The translations under genes were made by a program, and so were the position numbers. From contig JADKFY010000019.1 of NCBI GenBank assembly GCA_016717305.1, positions 1 through 64,000 on the forward strand: 64,000 nucleotides of DNA, written 5' to 3'. Every line of letters begins with the position of its first letter. The stretch's first letter is position 1. The DNA comes from Flavobacteriales bacterium (GTDB lineage Bacteria; Bacteroidota; Bacteroidia; Flavobacteriales_F; PHOS-HE28). Below, piece after piece: positions 45,199 through 54,646 of this stretch. Under the pieces are notes generated by a model. It had not been told where the DNA came from. It was given only the letters and a program-made list of their open reading frames with translations, and made no database searches.

Positions 45199-45699
45199 TC
45201 ACGGGTAGGTCTCCTTGCTGATCATTCTCTCATCTTCGTCCCATTCGATCCATTCGCCGGTCTTCTTTGGCGTGCCGTCCTCGTTGTAACCAGCTAGCGT
45301 TCCCTTGATGCGGATGTTACCGTTAGGGAAGAATTCGTGGTAGGCACCGTTGGGGATGTCTTTGATGACTCTCTCCGTTACCCCAGAGTCACCCCCGACC
45401 AATGAACGACGGAATTGAGTACTCGATTCTTGGTGTATGTCTATTCTTCGCTGTAAAGCCCCATCTGGGAAGTATTCATACCGCGCCAAGGGATAGCGTT
45501 GAACTACGAGTTCAAGTTCGCCCGTGGCGATATTCTCCGTATATATGGAATCAATCCGTTCTTCGTTCGCTATGATCCTGACCTCGCGATGCTGATGTTC
45601 AATCTCATCCGACGACCAGTTGCCTGGATCGAACTTGATCTCTTGAGCCTGGACATTTAATGAGGAAGCGATCAGCAATGGAAGAATGAAGCAGCGCAT
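45199..45699 (-). CDS. Secreted MORN/YwqK-like repeat protein
   Basis: 166 residues with signal peptide MRCFILPLLIASSLNVQAQ. The body has repeated Y-[FY]-P-[DN]-G units (ARYEYFPDGALQRRI, AYHEFFPNGNIRIKGTLAGY, KTGEWIEWDEDERM), the MORN-like pattern of YwqK-type proteins. Role unknown; such proteins are abundant in Bacteroidota surface proteomes. It converges on the repeat-rich protein with only 6 bases between their stops. Confidence 0.75.
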   Translation of the reverse strand: MRCFILPLLIASSLNVQAQEIKFDPGNWSSDEIEHQHREVRIIANEERIDSIYTENIATGELELVVQRYPLARYEYFPDGALQRRIDIHQESSTQFRRSLVGGDSGVTERVIKDIPNGAYHEFFPNGNIRIKGTLAGYNEDGTPKKTGEWIEWDEDERMISKETYP

Positions 45700-45734
45700 G
45701 GTGTGAAGGTATAGGTCCGTGCATTCTCTCGCTG

Positions 45735-47263
45735 CTATTGTTCGTTCCGGGGCTGTATCACGTCGATCATGTTTTCCACCGGTAAACCCGTATCATGAAC
45801 AAGGTGCATTACCGGCTCCGCCTTACGAACTGGACCGATGCGAAACGGTCCCTCCATGGCTTGGAGCCACATACCTGGGTCACCGCCCACCACCAGTATT
45901 CGGGATCGTATGCTGGTGGATTCCTCCGTCCTGCGCCAATTTCTTCGATCACCATCCGGCATATAGGTGGGTGGCAGTGACTCTTCACAAACAGGGCAGC
46001 CCATGGCCATGAATTGCGCATACTGCGGATCGGGAACGCGCAAGAATACCACCACTTCTGTATCGCTTTCAATTGCACTTTCACGGATCATCCTGCACTG
46101 TTCGCGATCAGCTCCACCGGCCAAACACGAAGTGGCAGTTGCTCTTGGTTCGCCAAGGCCGAAGCAAAGATCCCCGGTGCCATGACAAACCGAAGGATAA
46201 AGCAGATCACCACGGCAGGACCGACGCTTGTAACAAAGAACTTACGGCATTTGCCTTGCAGGTCCAATTGCGAAATGCCCCAACCGAATAAGAGGGGAGC
46301 GGCAAGAAAGATGCGCGAAAGCGGAAAGAAGACCGAGCCGGTCCCATCATGGGTCTTAGGGAAGCCCATGGCCAACACGATCACGACCAAAGCAGCCAAA
46401 AGTCCGAGAACACTGGCTTTCTTGCCTCTGCGATAGAGCATGATGCAGATCGCCACCAACGCCCAAAGCACCAAATGTCCGTTCGGCCACCAGATCGGAA
46501 ATAGCCATGCGAAGTGCGCATCAAGTTGCCCGAACGCGATGGGAATACCTTCCCCATGGAACACGAACCGCCAATCGAACACGGTGTTCATGACGGCTTC
46601 CGGTCGCTGGGCGTAGAAGTGCATGGCCGCCCAGAACCCTGCAAGGACTGGTACTGTGCCTAAGGCAGCCCAGCCGATCAGTTCGGGTTTCTTGGACCGG
46701 GCGAATAGGAACCAGGTCCCGAATGCGGCGCAAGCCACCAACGCATTCAAGTTCACAGCTGCAGCGGCGGTCAACACAAGTCCGATGAGGAACGCGCTCA
46801 ATGCGTTGTTCCGTATGCGTTGCACCCATGGACATATGGCCAGCACAGCAAGTCCGTTCAAGTTGGTGTATTGGATCCCGTGCTCGGGTGGGAGCAACAA
46901 CGGCAGCGCGGCGAACAAGAGGGCTCCTACGTATTCCTTCCGAAGGAAATAGTAGAATGCGAACGACCAAAAAGGAGCCATGGCAATGAATGCGATCACG
47001 ACAGGCACTGCGATGATCGGGTCCGCGCCGAACGCTACGAGCGGTGCTGCCAACAGGGCTTCCAGCATCACACCGTAGTTCTGCCCGTAGAAGAACGGTT
47101 CATGGAAGATGCCTCGGGAGTAATCCTGCGCGGCCAACCAGATAACAGTAAGGTCGTCGCTGGCGTAACCGATCGTAAGCTGCAAGATCAACAAGCGGTC
47201 TATGATCCCGAGCAATACGATGCTCCAGAACAGGATGTGCAGAATTCGATCACTTGTCCGCAT
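45735..47263 (-). CDS. Polytopic membrane protein with soluble tail (frameshifted)
   Basis: First frame, 391 residues from 47263: a GT-C-like membrane protein with an early YASDDLTVIWLAAQDYSRG and EPFFYGQNYGVMLEALLAAP motif and many helices. It stops in ANSAG at 46088, but a second frame continues EQCRMIRESAIESDTEVVVF to 45735 with plausible coding composition (RSRILVVGGDPGMWLQAMEG). I judge this a one-base indel near 46100. Restored length is about 505 residues. Its start overlaps the glycosyltransferase stop by 14 bases, placing it last in the long minus-strand glycan operon. Probably a glycosyltransferase-like protein; family not firmly recognised. Confidence 0.6.
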
Positions 47264-48545
47264 GGCGCAAGATCGCCTTCGCGTAGTTCGCCCAGCTCAT
47301 TTCCTTGGTGGCCTCCACAACATTTTCCCGTGGGATCGGCTGTTCGATGCTGGCGTTCATTACCCGCACCATATCGGCGATGTTCTTCGGTTCGGCCATG
47401 TAGCCGTTGAAGCCGTCGGTGATCGTCTCCGGGAAGTGTCCCACCCGCGTGGCCACGGCCGGGAGTTTGAAATTGTAGCTTAGGCTTTCAACACCGCTAG
47501 GCGTTGCTGTTTCGTAGAAGAGAACGATGGTATCAGCCGCTTGGAAGTAGGGCGGAACTTCTTCATTCGGAATGAACCGATCAACGACCAGGGTCTTGTC
47601 TTTCAACCCCAAGTCACCGATCATAGCCAATGGGTCGTATTCGCGCTCGTCATCGGCTTTCTTGAGGAAGAGTTTCTTCACCGTCCCGAACAATGCGTTC
47701 TTCAACTTGGTGCTCAATTTGCTCTGGTCCACCGTCTGCCAGAAACGTTCGCCCACGATCATCAAGCTCACGTCATCCCGTTGCTTCGCCAGTTCTGAAA
47801 AAGCTTCGATGCAGTAGTGCAGGCCCTTGTATTTGCGGATGAAGCCGAAGAAGAGGAAGACATGTTTCCGCAGGTGGTGCTGTGCTTTCCAAGCCTCTTT
47901 GTCAAAGTTGGGATCCAGCTTGAAGAGGGTGTAGATGGGGTGGTAGAGTTTGAGGATGGGGCCTTGTCCCGGGGGGCCACGACTCCGACTCCCGACTCCG
48001 ACTCCTCTCTCCCATCCAACGTTACCTCGAACCTCTTCTCCGGCATCAGGGCCTTCAATTCCTCCGCCGTCTTGTAGGCGTGTACGATGAAGCTGTGCCC
48101 GTGACGTAAGGCCATTCGTGTGAGCCGTGCGTCCAGCGAGCTCTGTTCCTTGGCGGCGACGAAGTGCAGGTCGAAGAGGATCTCGGCCTTCGTGTGCTGG
48201 CGCAGGTACTTCGCGATGGTGTTCAGCGGAATGCCTTGCGTGGGGTTGTACCACTGGATGATCACTTTGCCCGGCTTCAGCGCTGCGATCGCCTTCGCGG
48301 TTGCGTTCCACGTGCGCGGGTCGTTCCAATTGGTGAGGTACTTCACCGGAATGTCATAGCCTTCGAGAAAGTCGCTACGGCTGGCCTTGTCCACGAATTC
48401 GCGCGGGATGATCGCCGGGTACTGCTGCGTCCAACTCACGATGGTGACCTGCGCGCCTTCATCCTTCAGCGAACGCGCCAACGCCGTGTTGTACTGCGCA
48501 ATGCCGCCTTTGAACTTGGGGCCGGGGCCGAAGCAGATGATGTGG
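47250..48545 (-). CDS. Family 4 glycosyltransferase (frameshifted)
   Basis: GT-B glycosyltransferase in two frames. The N-terminal half reads IICFGPGPKFKGGIAQYNTA upstream of the first ATG (48481), so the real start lies near 48545 but no in-frame ATG is present there, probably another error. It continues VIIQWYNPTQGIPLNTIAKY and HSFIVHAYKTAEELKALMPE. The second half begins ILKLYHPIYTLFKLDPNFD and has VFLFFGFIRKYKGL, DDVSLMIVGERFW and YETATPSGVESLSYNFKLPA, the donor-binding signature. The frame breaks near 47958, where one G is missing next to a GACTCC-rich repeat. Part of the envelope-glycan operon. Confidence 0.75.
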
Positions 48546-48640
48546 AGTGATCAAACCTCTTAACTTTTATCGCGACGACGCAGCGACGCGACGGGTTCGC
48601 GACGAATGCGAAATACACGCTTTGGACGGAATGGACTTGA

Positions 48641-48751
48641 TCATGGCTTCAAATTGTTCACCACTCGACGCATACCGTCCTTTAGCAAGGCGCTGTGAAA
48701 GTTCATTATCAGACCAAGATGATTACCGGTAAGTTTAAGGTAAGTGATCAT
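48641..48751 (-). pseudogene. C-terminal fragment of a GxxExxY-type protein
   Basis: The 36-residue frame MITYLKLTGNHLGLIMNFHS and its end KDGMRRVVNNLKP match the C-terminus of GxxExxY proteins (YLKLTG..GLIINFN..LKDGIRRIV..). The N-terminal two thirds including the GxxExxY motif are not found upstream, where the frame hits a stop and unrelated sequence. It is therefore a remnant. Function of GxxExxY proteins is unknown. Confidence 0.55.
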
Positions 48752-48763
48752 TTCTGGCATTGG

Positions 48764-49110
48764 TCAGAAGCGTTCAATCCAGACCCATTTCAGTCGACCA
48801 TTCCGCGCATTAAGGCCGTAATACTTCCTGTTACCGAACTGCACGGCGATGTCAAAGGGACACAGTTCAGGTCGACCGACCTCGGTGGTGTGAAATGAGT
48901 TCGCGGATGCTGTGGCGCAAGACCTTGCGCGGCCTGGGTTGGCCAGAGGCGTGCATTCGTTCAAGGAGTAAACGACAATGAACTCTTCAAAGCGCAAGGT
49001 GTCGTTGCGCGATGCTGCGGGTCCGTCATAGCCGTGGGTGGTGCCGCAATTTGGGGACAGGCATTGGCGAAAGCGATAGTGGTGCAGAGCAGAATCTTGC
49101 GCATCGCCAT
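48764..49110 (-). CDS. Possible small secreted protein (frameshifted)
   Basis: Starts 3 bases after the epimerase stop with a signal-like MAMRKILLCTTIAFANACPQ. The frame changes around 49025, after which DPAASRNDTLRFEEF and VQFGNRKYYGLNARNGRLKW continue to a stop at 48764. The composition is plausible but no family is recognised, so this may be a real small protein in the operon or chance. Confidence 0.3.
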
Positions 49111-49112
49111 GA

Positions 49113-50150
49113 TCATCCGATCCGCATTTTCGCCGCTTCATACACCCTACGCATCCCGTCCTCTATGCTGATCTTCGCCTTCCATCCGAGGTTCTCTTCA
49201 ACCCAGGTCATATCGCAATACCGGCTGAAGACACCGACCGGTTTATCCAGCAAGGGTTTGATCGTCGGCTTGTAACCCGCGAAGCCGGTGAAGACATCGA
49301 TCAGTTCCAAGAAGCTCGTGAGCTTGCCCATGCCGATGTTGATGGCCCGGCCGTCGCTGATCTTGTCCATGGCCAGAAGCGTGAGGTCCAACACATCGTC
49401 GATGTGGACGAAGTCACGGCCTTGTTTGCCGGTGCCCCATACCTCAAAAGGGTTTTCCTTCTTCGCGGCGCGTGCGGCCAACGCGGGAACAGGGTAGGAG
49501 AGGTCCTGGTCTTCGCCGTAGCCGCTGAAGGGCCGGATGCACGTGACATGTACACCGTAGTGGCTCGCTGCGATCTTCGCGAGGAACTCGCCGGTGAGCT
49601 TGCTCCAGCCGTAGGTCATGTCCGGCTCGCCCATTCGCTTGAAATCGATGTCGCTTTCCTTCAGCTTCAGCGTGTTGCTTTCGGTCTGCAGATCGATCGG
49701 ATAGGCGGCGCTGCTGCTGGGGTACAGGAAGCGCGCCGGTTTGTTGCGGCAGACGTACAGGAACATTTCCGCATCAATGCTAAGGTCCTGGGCCACCAAC
49801 ATCGGGTCGCCATCGATCTTGCTCCTTCCGCCTACGATCGCTGCAAAGTGGAAAATGTCGCCGAAGCGATCCACATCAACACCGTGTTGCTTGCGGAAGT
49901 ATTTGGGATCCTTGTTCAATTCGCGCAGGACGTCGCGCAGGTCGGCTTGCATGAAGAGGACGCGTCCACCTGCATAGATCTGCAATCCTTTCTCGGTCCC
50001 TTCGCTTTTCCACGGTGCCCATGTATCCGGATGAGTGCCTACACTGAGATCGTCGATCAGGAGCACCCGATCGCTCGTGGTGTTGTAAAGCCGTTGGACC
50101 ATGTTGCGGCCTACGAATCCGCAGCCGCCCGTTACGAGGTGTGTTGTCAT
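49113..50150 (-). CDS. NAD-dependent sugar-nucleotide epimerase/dehydratase
   Basis: Extended SDR enzyme of 345 residues; start at 50150 gives MTTHLVTGGCGFVGRNMVQR with the GxxGxxG cofactor loop. Catalytic residues are visible as Ser in YPSSSAAYPIDLQ and Tyr-x3-Lys in DMTYGWSKLTGEFL. Substrate-binding elements RPFSGYGEDQDLSYPVP and RDFVHIDDVLDLT are typical of UDP-sugar 4-epimerases and related enzymes. It probably prepares a nucleotide sugar for the glycan built by this operon. A long in-frame extension to 50900 is read-through of the neighbouring gene's other strand frame and is not used. Confidence 0.9.
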   Translation of the reverse strand: MTTHLVTGGCGFVGRNMVQRLYNTTSDRVLLIDDLSVGTHPDTWAPWKSEGTEKGLQIYAGGRVLFMQADLRDVLRELNKDPKYFRKQHGVDVDRFGDIFHFAAIVGGRSKIDGDPMLVAQDLSIDAEMFLYVCRNKPARFLYPSSSAAYPIDLQTESNTLKLKESDIDFKRMGEPDMTYGWSKLTGEFLAKIAASHYGVHVTCIRPFSGYGEDQDLSYPVPALAARAAKKENPFEVWGTGKQGRDFVHIDDVLDLTLLAMDKISDGRAINIGMGKLTSFLELIDVFTGFAGYKPTIKPLLDKPVGVFSRYCDMTWVEENLGWKAKISIEDGMRRVYEAAKMRIG

Positions 50151-50179
50151 TGGTTGCAAAGATGGGAACCCTTCACCGA

Positions 50180-51859
50180 TCAGAATTGGAAGTAAATGAA
50201 CGGCACCATTTCGGCCGTCATGGTCTGGTAAATGGTCGCGACGATCACCACACAAACACCGGCCATGGCCCACAATGGAAGTCCGGCAAATGCAGTCCGG
50301 TATCGCTGTTTGAAGGTTTCCGGCAGCCAGTGGATGATCAAGCCGGCGAGCATGACGAGGAAGACACTGCGGAAACCCCAGAGCACATCGCCCATCAAAT
50401 GCGCACCGAAATCGTGGGTGATCTGGTGGATCAAATGGTTCGCCGTGGTCAACGAATCGCTGCGGAACCAGATGCGTGTGAAGGTGATGAAGGTAAAGGT
50501 GATCGCAATGGCCTGCACCCGTGCGAACCAATGGCTGCTCTTGTCCCACGGACTTACGCGCTTCCAGAATTTGTAGATCACCAAGCCCAGTCCGTTCAGG
50601 CCGCCCCAGATCACGAACATCCAACTGGCCCCGTGCCACAACCCGCCGACCAGCATGGTGATCATCAGGTTCAGGTTGGTGGTGACGAGGTTCTGTACGG
50701 GCGGGAACAAACGCGTTAACACTGCGAAAAAGGCAAGCACGGAAATGAAGATGACCGGCAGCCACAACCAACCGGTCAGCAGGACGAACGCCGCACCGAT
50801 GAAGCCCAGCATGACCCACGAGAACAACGACCCACTGCGGTTGCCGCCCATGGGGATGTACAGATAATCGCGCAGCCACGTGCTGAGACTGATGTGCCAA
50901 CGTTTCCAGAATTCCGCGGTGCTTGCCGCTTTGTAAGGGCTGTTGAAGTTGACCGGCAAGGTGAAGCCCATGAGCAGCGCCACGCCGATGGCGATGTCCG
51001 TGTAACCGCTGAAATCCGCGTACACTTGGAGGGAGTAGCCGTAGAGCGCCATCACCCCTTCGAAACCCGTGTAACGCATGGGATCAGCGAATACCCGATC
51101 GATGAAATTCACCGCGATGTAGTCGCCGATCAAGATCTTCTTCGCCAAGCCGTTCATGATCCAGAACACCGCAATTCCGAATTGTGCGCGCGTCAGTTTG
51201 AACTCCTCGTACATCTGCGGGATGAACTCCGCCGCTCGCACGATGGGACCCGCCACCAGCTGTGGGAAGAAGCTGACGAAGAAGCCGAAGTCCAGGATGC
51301 TGCGCACCGGCTTGATGTGCCCGCGGTACACGTCCACCGCGTAGCTGATGGCCTGGAAGGTGAAGAAGCTGATGCCCACCGGCAGCAGGATCCGATCCAC
51401 CATGTGGCTCGTCCCGAACAAGCCGTTGGCGAACTGCGCGAAGTAGTTCACCTCGTGGAAGTGCGTGCCGAACAGGTTGTTGATGTTCTCCATGACGAAG
51501 TGCGCGTACTTGAAATAGCACAGCAGCAGCAGGTTCACGCAATGCTCAGGGCGAGCCACAGTCTTTTGTCGCAGGCCGGGCTGCCGCCGTGGATGGCAAT
51601 GCGAGCACGTAGTCCGCCACGGTGGAGAACAGCAGGATGCCGACGAAGAGGCCGCTCGTCTTGCAGTAGAAGAAGAGGCTGACGAGGAAGAGGCAGGCGT
51701 TGCGCACGGCGCGCTTGCGGTGACCAATGCGTAGCCGGCCAACACCACCACGAAGAAGCCCCAGAAGAAGAACTGGGTAAAGATCAACGGTGTTCCTGGG
51801 TCATATCCGAAAATGCCAGCCCAGTCGATGGTGGGGCATGGACGGTGCGGAGAAGCCAA
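50180..51859 (-). CDS. MBOAT membrane O-acyltransferase (frameshifted N-terminus)
   Basis: Multi-helix acyltransferase of the AlgI/PatA type, moving acyl groups across the membrane. The C-terminal two thirds are intact: QLVAGPIVRAAEFIPQM, YADFSGYTDIAIGVALLMGF, FNSPYKAASTAEFWKRWHIS, and the catalytic-type His in MLVGGLWHGASW. Between 51545 and 51722 the frame is wrong; the natural sequence is visible in other frames as RAVRNACLFLVSLFFYCKT, GILLFSTVADYVLALA and GSPACDKRLWLALSIA, so three compensating indels are present. The true start is probably at IDWAGIFGYDP near 51826. Between SGNH genes and an epimerase, it should supply acyl groups to a cell-envelope glycan. Confidence 0.85.
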   Translation of the reverse strand: MASPHRPCPTIDWAGIFGYDPGTPLIFTQFFFWGFFVVVLAGYALVTASAPCATPASSSSASSSTARRAASSSASCCSPPWRTTCSHCHPRRQPGLRQKTVARPEHCVNLLLLCYFKYAHFVMENINNLFGTHFHEVNYFAQFANGLFGTSHMVDRILLPVGISFFTFQAISYAVDVYRGHIKPVRSILDFGFFVSFFPQLVAGPIVRAAEFIPQMYEEFKLTRAQFGIAVFWIMNGLAKKILIGDYIAVNFIDRVFADPMRYTGFEGVMALYGYSLQVYADFSGYTDIAIGVALLMGFTLPVNFNSPYKAASTAEFWKRWHISLSTWLRDYLYIPMGGNRSGSLFSWVMLGFIGAAFVLLTGWLWLPVIFISVLAFFAVLTRLFPPVQNLVTTNLNLMITMLVGGLWHGASWMFVIWGGLNGLGLVIYKFWKRVSPWDKSSHWFARVQAIAITFTFITFTRIWFRSDSLTTANHLIHQITHDFGAHLMGDVLWGFRSVFLVMLAGLIIHWLPETFKQRYRTAFAGLPLWAMAGVCVVIVATIYQTMTAEMVPFIYFQF

Positions 51860-53146
51860 GGCTCATGCGTCAGGGGCCTGTATGTGCTGCGGATGTGGTC
51901 GCCGTACGTCTCCATCATGGCGCTGAACAGCAGGTCGCCCAGCGCCGCATAGCCCGGCCGGGTCAAGTGGATCCGGTCGCTTTTGCGCGAGCCGGCATGC
52001 TCCCACAGGCGCTACGCTGCCTTGCCGCCCATCACGCCAACGTGTCCCACACCCCACAGCCTGTTGCGCGAGGAGCCGAAGCATCACGTCCCGCACTGCC
52101 GCCCGTTCTTGTTCGGATATTGCCGGGCCATGTAGCTGTCCGTGTTGGTGGTGAGCAGGATCGCGGCATTCGGCGGGCTCCACCACTCGCGATCAGCTCC
52201 TCGTAGTTGCGCTCGTAGCGGTCGGCACTGAAATCAGGATCGTGCGCATCGTTGATGCCAATGGAGAAACGACCACGAGGTCGGGCTTCAGCAAGCGCGA
52301 GTTCCTTGGTGAACCGCGGGCAACGCAACCAGCTGGTCGTGCTCGCCCCGTTCACTCCGCTGGCGTGGTAGAAGATGCCGGGATCGTCGCTTTCGAGGAT
52401 GATGCCCTGCAAGGTGAACTGCCGCTGTGTGCTGTCCGTTTGATCGAAACGAAGATGCAAAGTGTCCATGTAGCGGTCGAATTGGATCTCGGTGTAGCTC
52501 TCCATCTCGCTCGTCTCCATTTGGATGGTGGTGTCATTTGACCACGCCGAAACACGGAACTGGTTTGCCTTCCCGTGCAGGACCTTCACGCGGTTGAAGG
52601 CGTAACCCGGATAGACCTCGCCCCGGAAACTGATCTTCAAGGTGGTCAGCGTATCGTGGTGGTGACCGCATATCCGGCGAGCCCCAACTCTTCAGTGCCT
52701 TCACGCTGCACGTTCTTAACGCTGGTCCATTTGCCCGTGTATTCGGGCTTGTACCAGTATGGATTGTTGGTCTTGGACATCGTGTACGGGTAGATGAACC
52801 CACGACCACCGCGTACGCCGGGCACTGCCGTTTGGAACCGTTCGCGCAACTCGGCGCTCCACATGTCGGCTTGTATGTGCGATCCACCTACTTGCACAAT
52901 ATTGATCTGCCCCGTGCCATCGAGCAACACCTTGTCCATCTTGGTGCAATAGCGTTCCCAAGCACTTCGGTCCCCCTTCAAGATAAGTCCGTTCGAGTTG
53001 GCATCAACCATCGAGATCGTTGGAAGAACCAACGGGTTTGATTGCCCTGCGGTCTGCAGAACGAGAAGCACCAGAAATGCAAGACACCAGATAATGGGCA
53101 AAACCGTTTGCAGCAAGGTGGTGTGTCTTCGGGATGTTTGTTCCAT
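51784..53146 (-). CDS. SGNH/GDSL hydrolase-like protein 2 (frameshifted)
   Basis: Membrane-anchored SGNH protein broken into several frames. Start at 53146 gives a signal anchor (TVLPIIWCLAFLVLLVLQTAG). The block I region reads INIVQVGGSHIQADMWSAEL, then after a frameshift at about 52648 LTTLKISFRGEVYPG, a carbohydrate-binding-like insert, then KPDLVVVS-IGINDAHD across two compensating indels near 52285. Later NAAILLTTNTDSYMARQYP and DRIHLTRPGYAALGDLLFSA supply the catalytic Asp-x2-His. The repaired length would be about 430 residues. It is a partner of the MBOAT gene, as PatB/AlgJ-type proteins are. The exact 3' end is unsure because the frame at 51784-51860 overlaps the MBOAT start. Confidence 0.75.
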
Positions 53147-53155
53147 GGTCCGAGG

Positions 53156-54646
53156 TTATTGCGCAGCGGAATAATAGGCCGCGAAGTCGTTGATCAATGC
53201 CGTGTAGAAAAGTTCACCCACTTTCTTGGATCCCTGCGGGCTGAAATGTGTGTAGTCGGTTGCGGCCAAGGGTGGGTCGGCCTCCACCCAGCTCACCATG
53301 CTGTTGCGCCCGCCCATGGCCTCGTACATGTCCCAGAACACGGCTCCTTGCGCAAGGCTATTGCTCTTCAGCGCATCGCGAACTTCCTCCAAATAGGGCC
53401 GCGTTACATAATTCTCGCCTTCCTTGATGCTCATATCGCTGGGGCCGATAACGATAACACTAACACCGGGTATCATCTTCCTGAACCGTGCGATCTGTGC
53501 CCCGAAATACCTGCCATACTGGGCTGCTTCCTCGGCATTTTTCAGATTCGGGAGCACGTTGCCACCGTATTGCAGGATCAAGAGCTTGACGTCCAATTCC
53601 TTGTACATCCTACCGAGCAAAGTTTGATCGGCTTTGCGGAATTCGTAGCCGGCGCCTCCTCGTGCCGCAATGTTGTCCACTCCTAAACCTGAGCGTCCGT
53701 CAAGTGCAATTCCGAAAACATCAGGACTGTCCGCACCGCTGAAGGTGATGGTGATCTCGCTCGGGGTGCTGGTGAATTTCCACTGACGTACCACCATTGA
53801 ATTGGTCGGTTGGACCACCTCACTGCTTACCAACTCTTCCCCATTTCGGAGCTCGATCGTAACGGGTGCGCGATGCCAACCATAGAACAGTTCGCACGTG
53901 CTGTACTGCTGCGCTTTCCCGTATGCCCTGCGTAACGGTCGCAAGGTGATCGTTGCTTCGTGCAACACCGTGTCGGGAGCAATACTGTCCGGTAGAATAG
54001 GGGTGAAGCGGGAGAAGGACGAGAGCGCACCGTAGCGGGCGTGGTGCTGGGTGGGATCTTTCCTTCCCATAACACTATAACGCAACCAATTGTCCGAGAT
54101 GATCCGATCGATGCTGAAGCTGTTCACGATATCCGCGACAGAAAATAGGCCTGGGCCGGACCCACCAAATTGTGACTGTAGTTTGTTCCGGATGTATGAC
54201 GTGATCCGATCGCCTTCCAATTGCGAATCACCATAGTGCATGATCCGGATCGGTTGTGTTCCATTGTGAGCATTCTGCAATTGGGCGAAAAGCGGCCACA
54301 ACACTTGCTTATCGTCGTTCGGGTAGTGCAAGGCAATGCGTTCTTCCAAAGGGCGAAGAGCAGCACTATCGAAGACGAACGGTTCAGTTCCTGCAAGTGC
54401 GTCGGCCATCAAGCTATCCGCGAGTGCTTCCGTGTCGGTGATCGCCGCGGAGTCCGTCGTTACAGCAAGGATGTCGCTGATGTCAACTTCCGCCTTCGGT
54501 TCAGGGAAGAGCACCTGTTGCGCAGATGGTAGGCGTAGGGTGAGGGTATCGCCAAGTCGGATGCCTTCAGCCGGAACAAGTGAACCGATCACGGCCAAGC
54601 CCACCATTACTGCCAAAAGGAACAGCAGCACGTGGATCGGCCTCAT
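53156..54646 (-). CDS. SGNH/GDSL hydrolase-like protein 1
   Basis: Intact 496-residue protein with an N-terminal membrane anchor (IHVLLFLLAVMVGLAVIGSL). After a linker of about 110 residues, block I is PIRIMHYGDSQLEGDRITSYI with nucleophile Ser in GDSQ; block III is LLILQYGGNVLPN, where Gly-Gly-Asn replaces the usual GxND; block V is ATDYTHFSPQGSKKVGELFY with Asp/His. An inserted beta-rich domain lies between blocks I and III. Its start overlaps the stop of the upstream transglycosylase homologue by ATGA and it precedes a second SGNH gene by 9 bases, forming a tight operon with the MBOAT acyltransferase. Confidence 0.88.
   Translation of the reverse strand: MRPIHVLLFLLAVMVGLAVIGSLVPAEGIRLGDTLTLRLPSAQQVLFPEPKAEVDISDILAVTTDSAAITDTEALADSLMADALAGTEPFVFDSAALRPLEERIALHYPNDDKQVLWPLFAQLQNAHNGTQPIRIMHYGDSQLEGDRITSYIRNKLQSQFGGSGPGLFSVADIVNSFSIDRIISDNWLRYSVMGRKDPTQHHARYGALSSFSRFTPILPDSIAPDTVLHEATITLRPLRRAYGKAQQYSTCELFYGWHRAPVTIELRNGEELVSSEVVQPTNSMVVRQWKFTSTPSEITITFSGADSPDVFGIALDGRSGLGVDNIAARGGAGYEFRKADQTLLGRMYKELDVKLLILQYGGNVLPNLKNAEEAAQYGRYFGAQIARFRKMIPGVSVIVIGPSDMSIKEGENYVTRPYLEEVRDALKSNSLAQGAVFWDMYEAMGGRNSMVSWVEADPPLAATDYTHFSPQGSKKVGELFYTALINDFAAYYSAAQ

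Noticed and set aside
49404..50195. 263-codon plus-strand frame opposite the epimerase
   Set aside because: Shadow of a gene with complete SDR motifs.
51863..52186. A separate small gene (107 codons) between the SGNH and MBOAT genes
   Set aside because: Its reading is partly nonsense and partly the SGNH continuation in another frame; better explained by indels in the SGNH gene.
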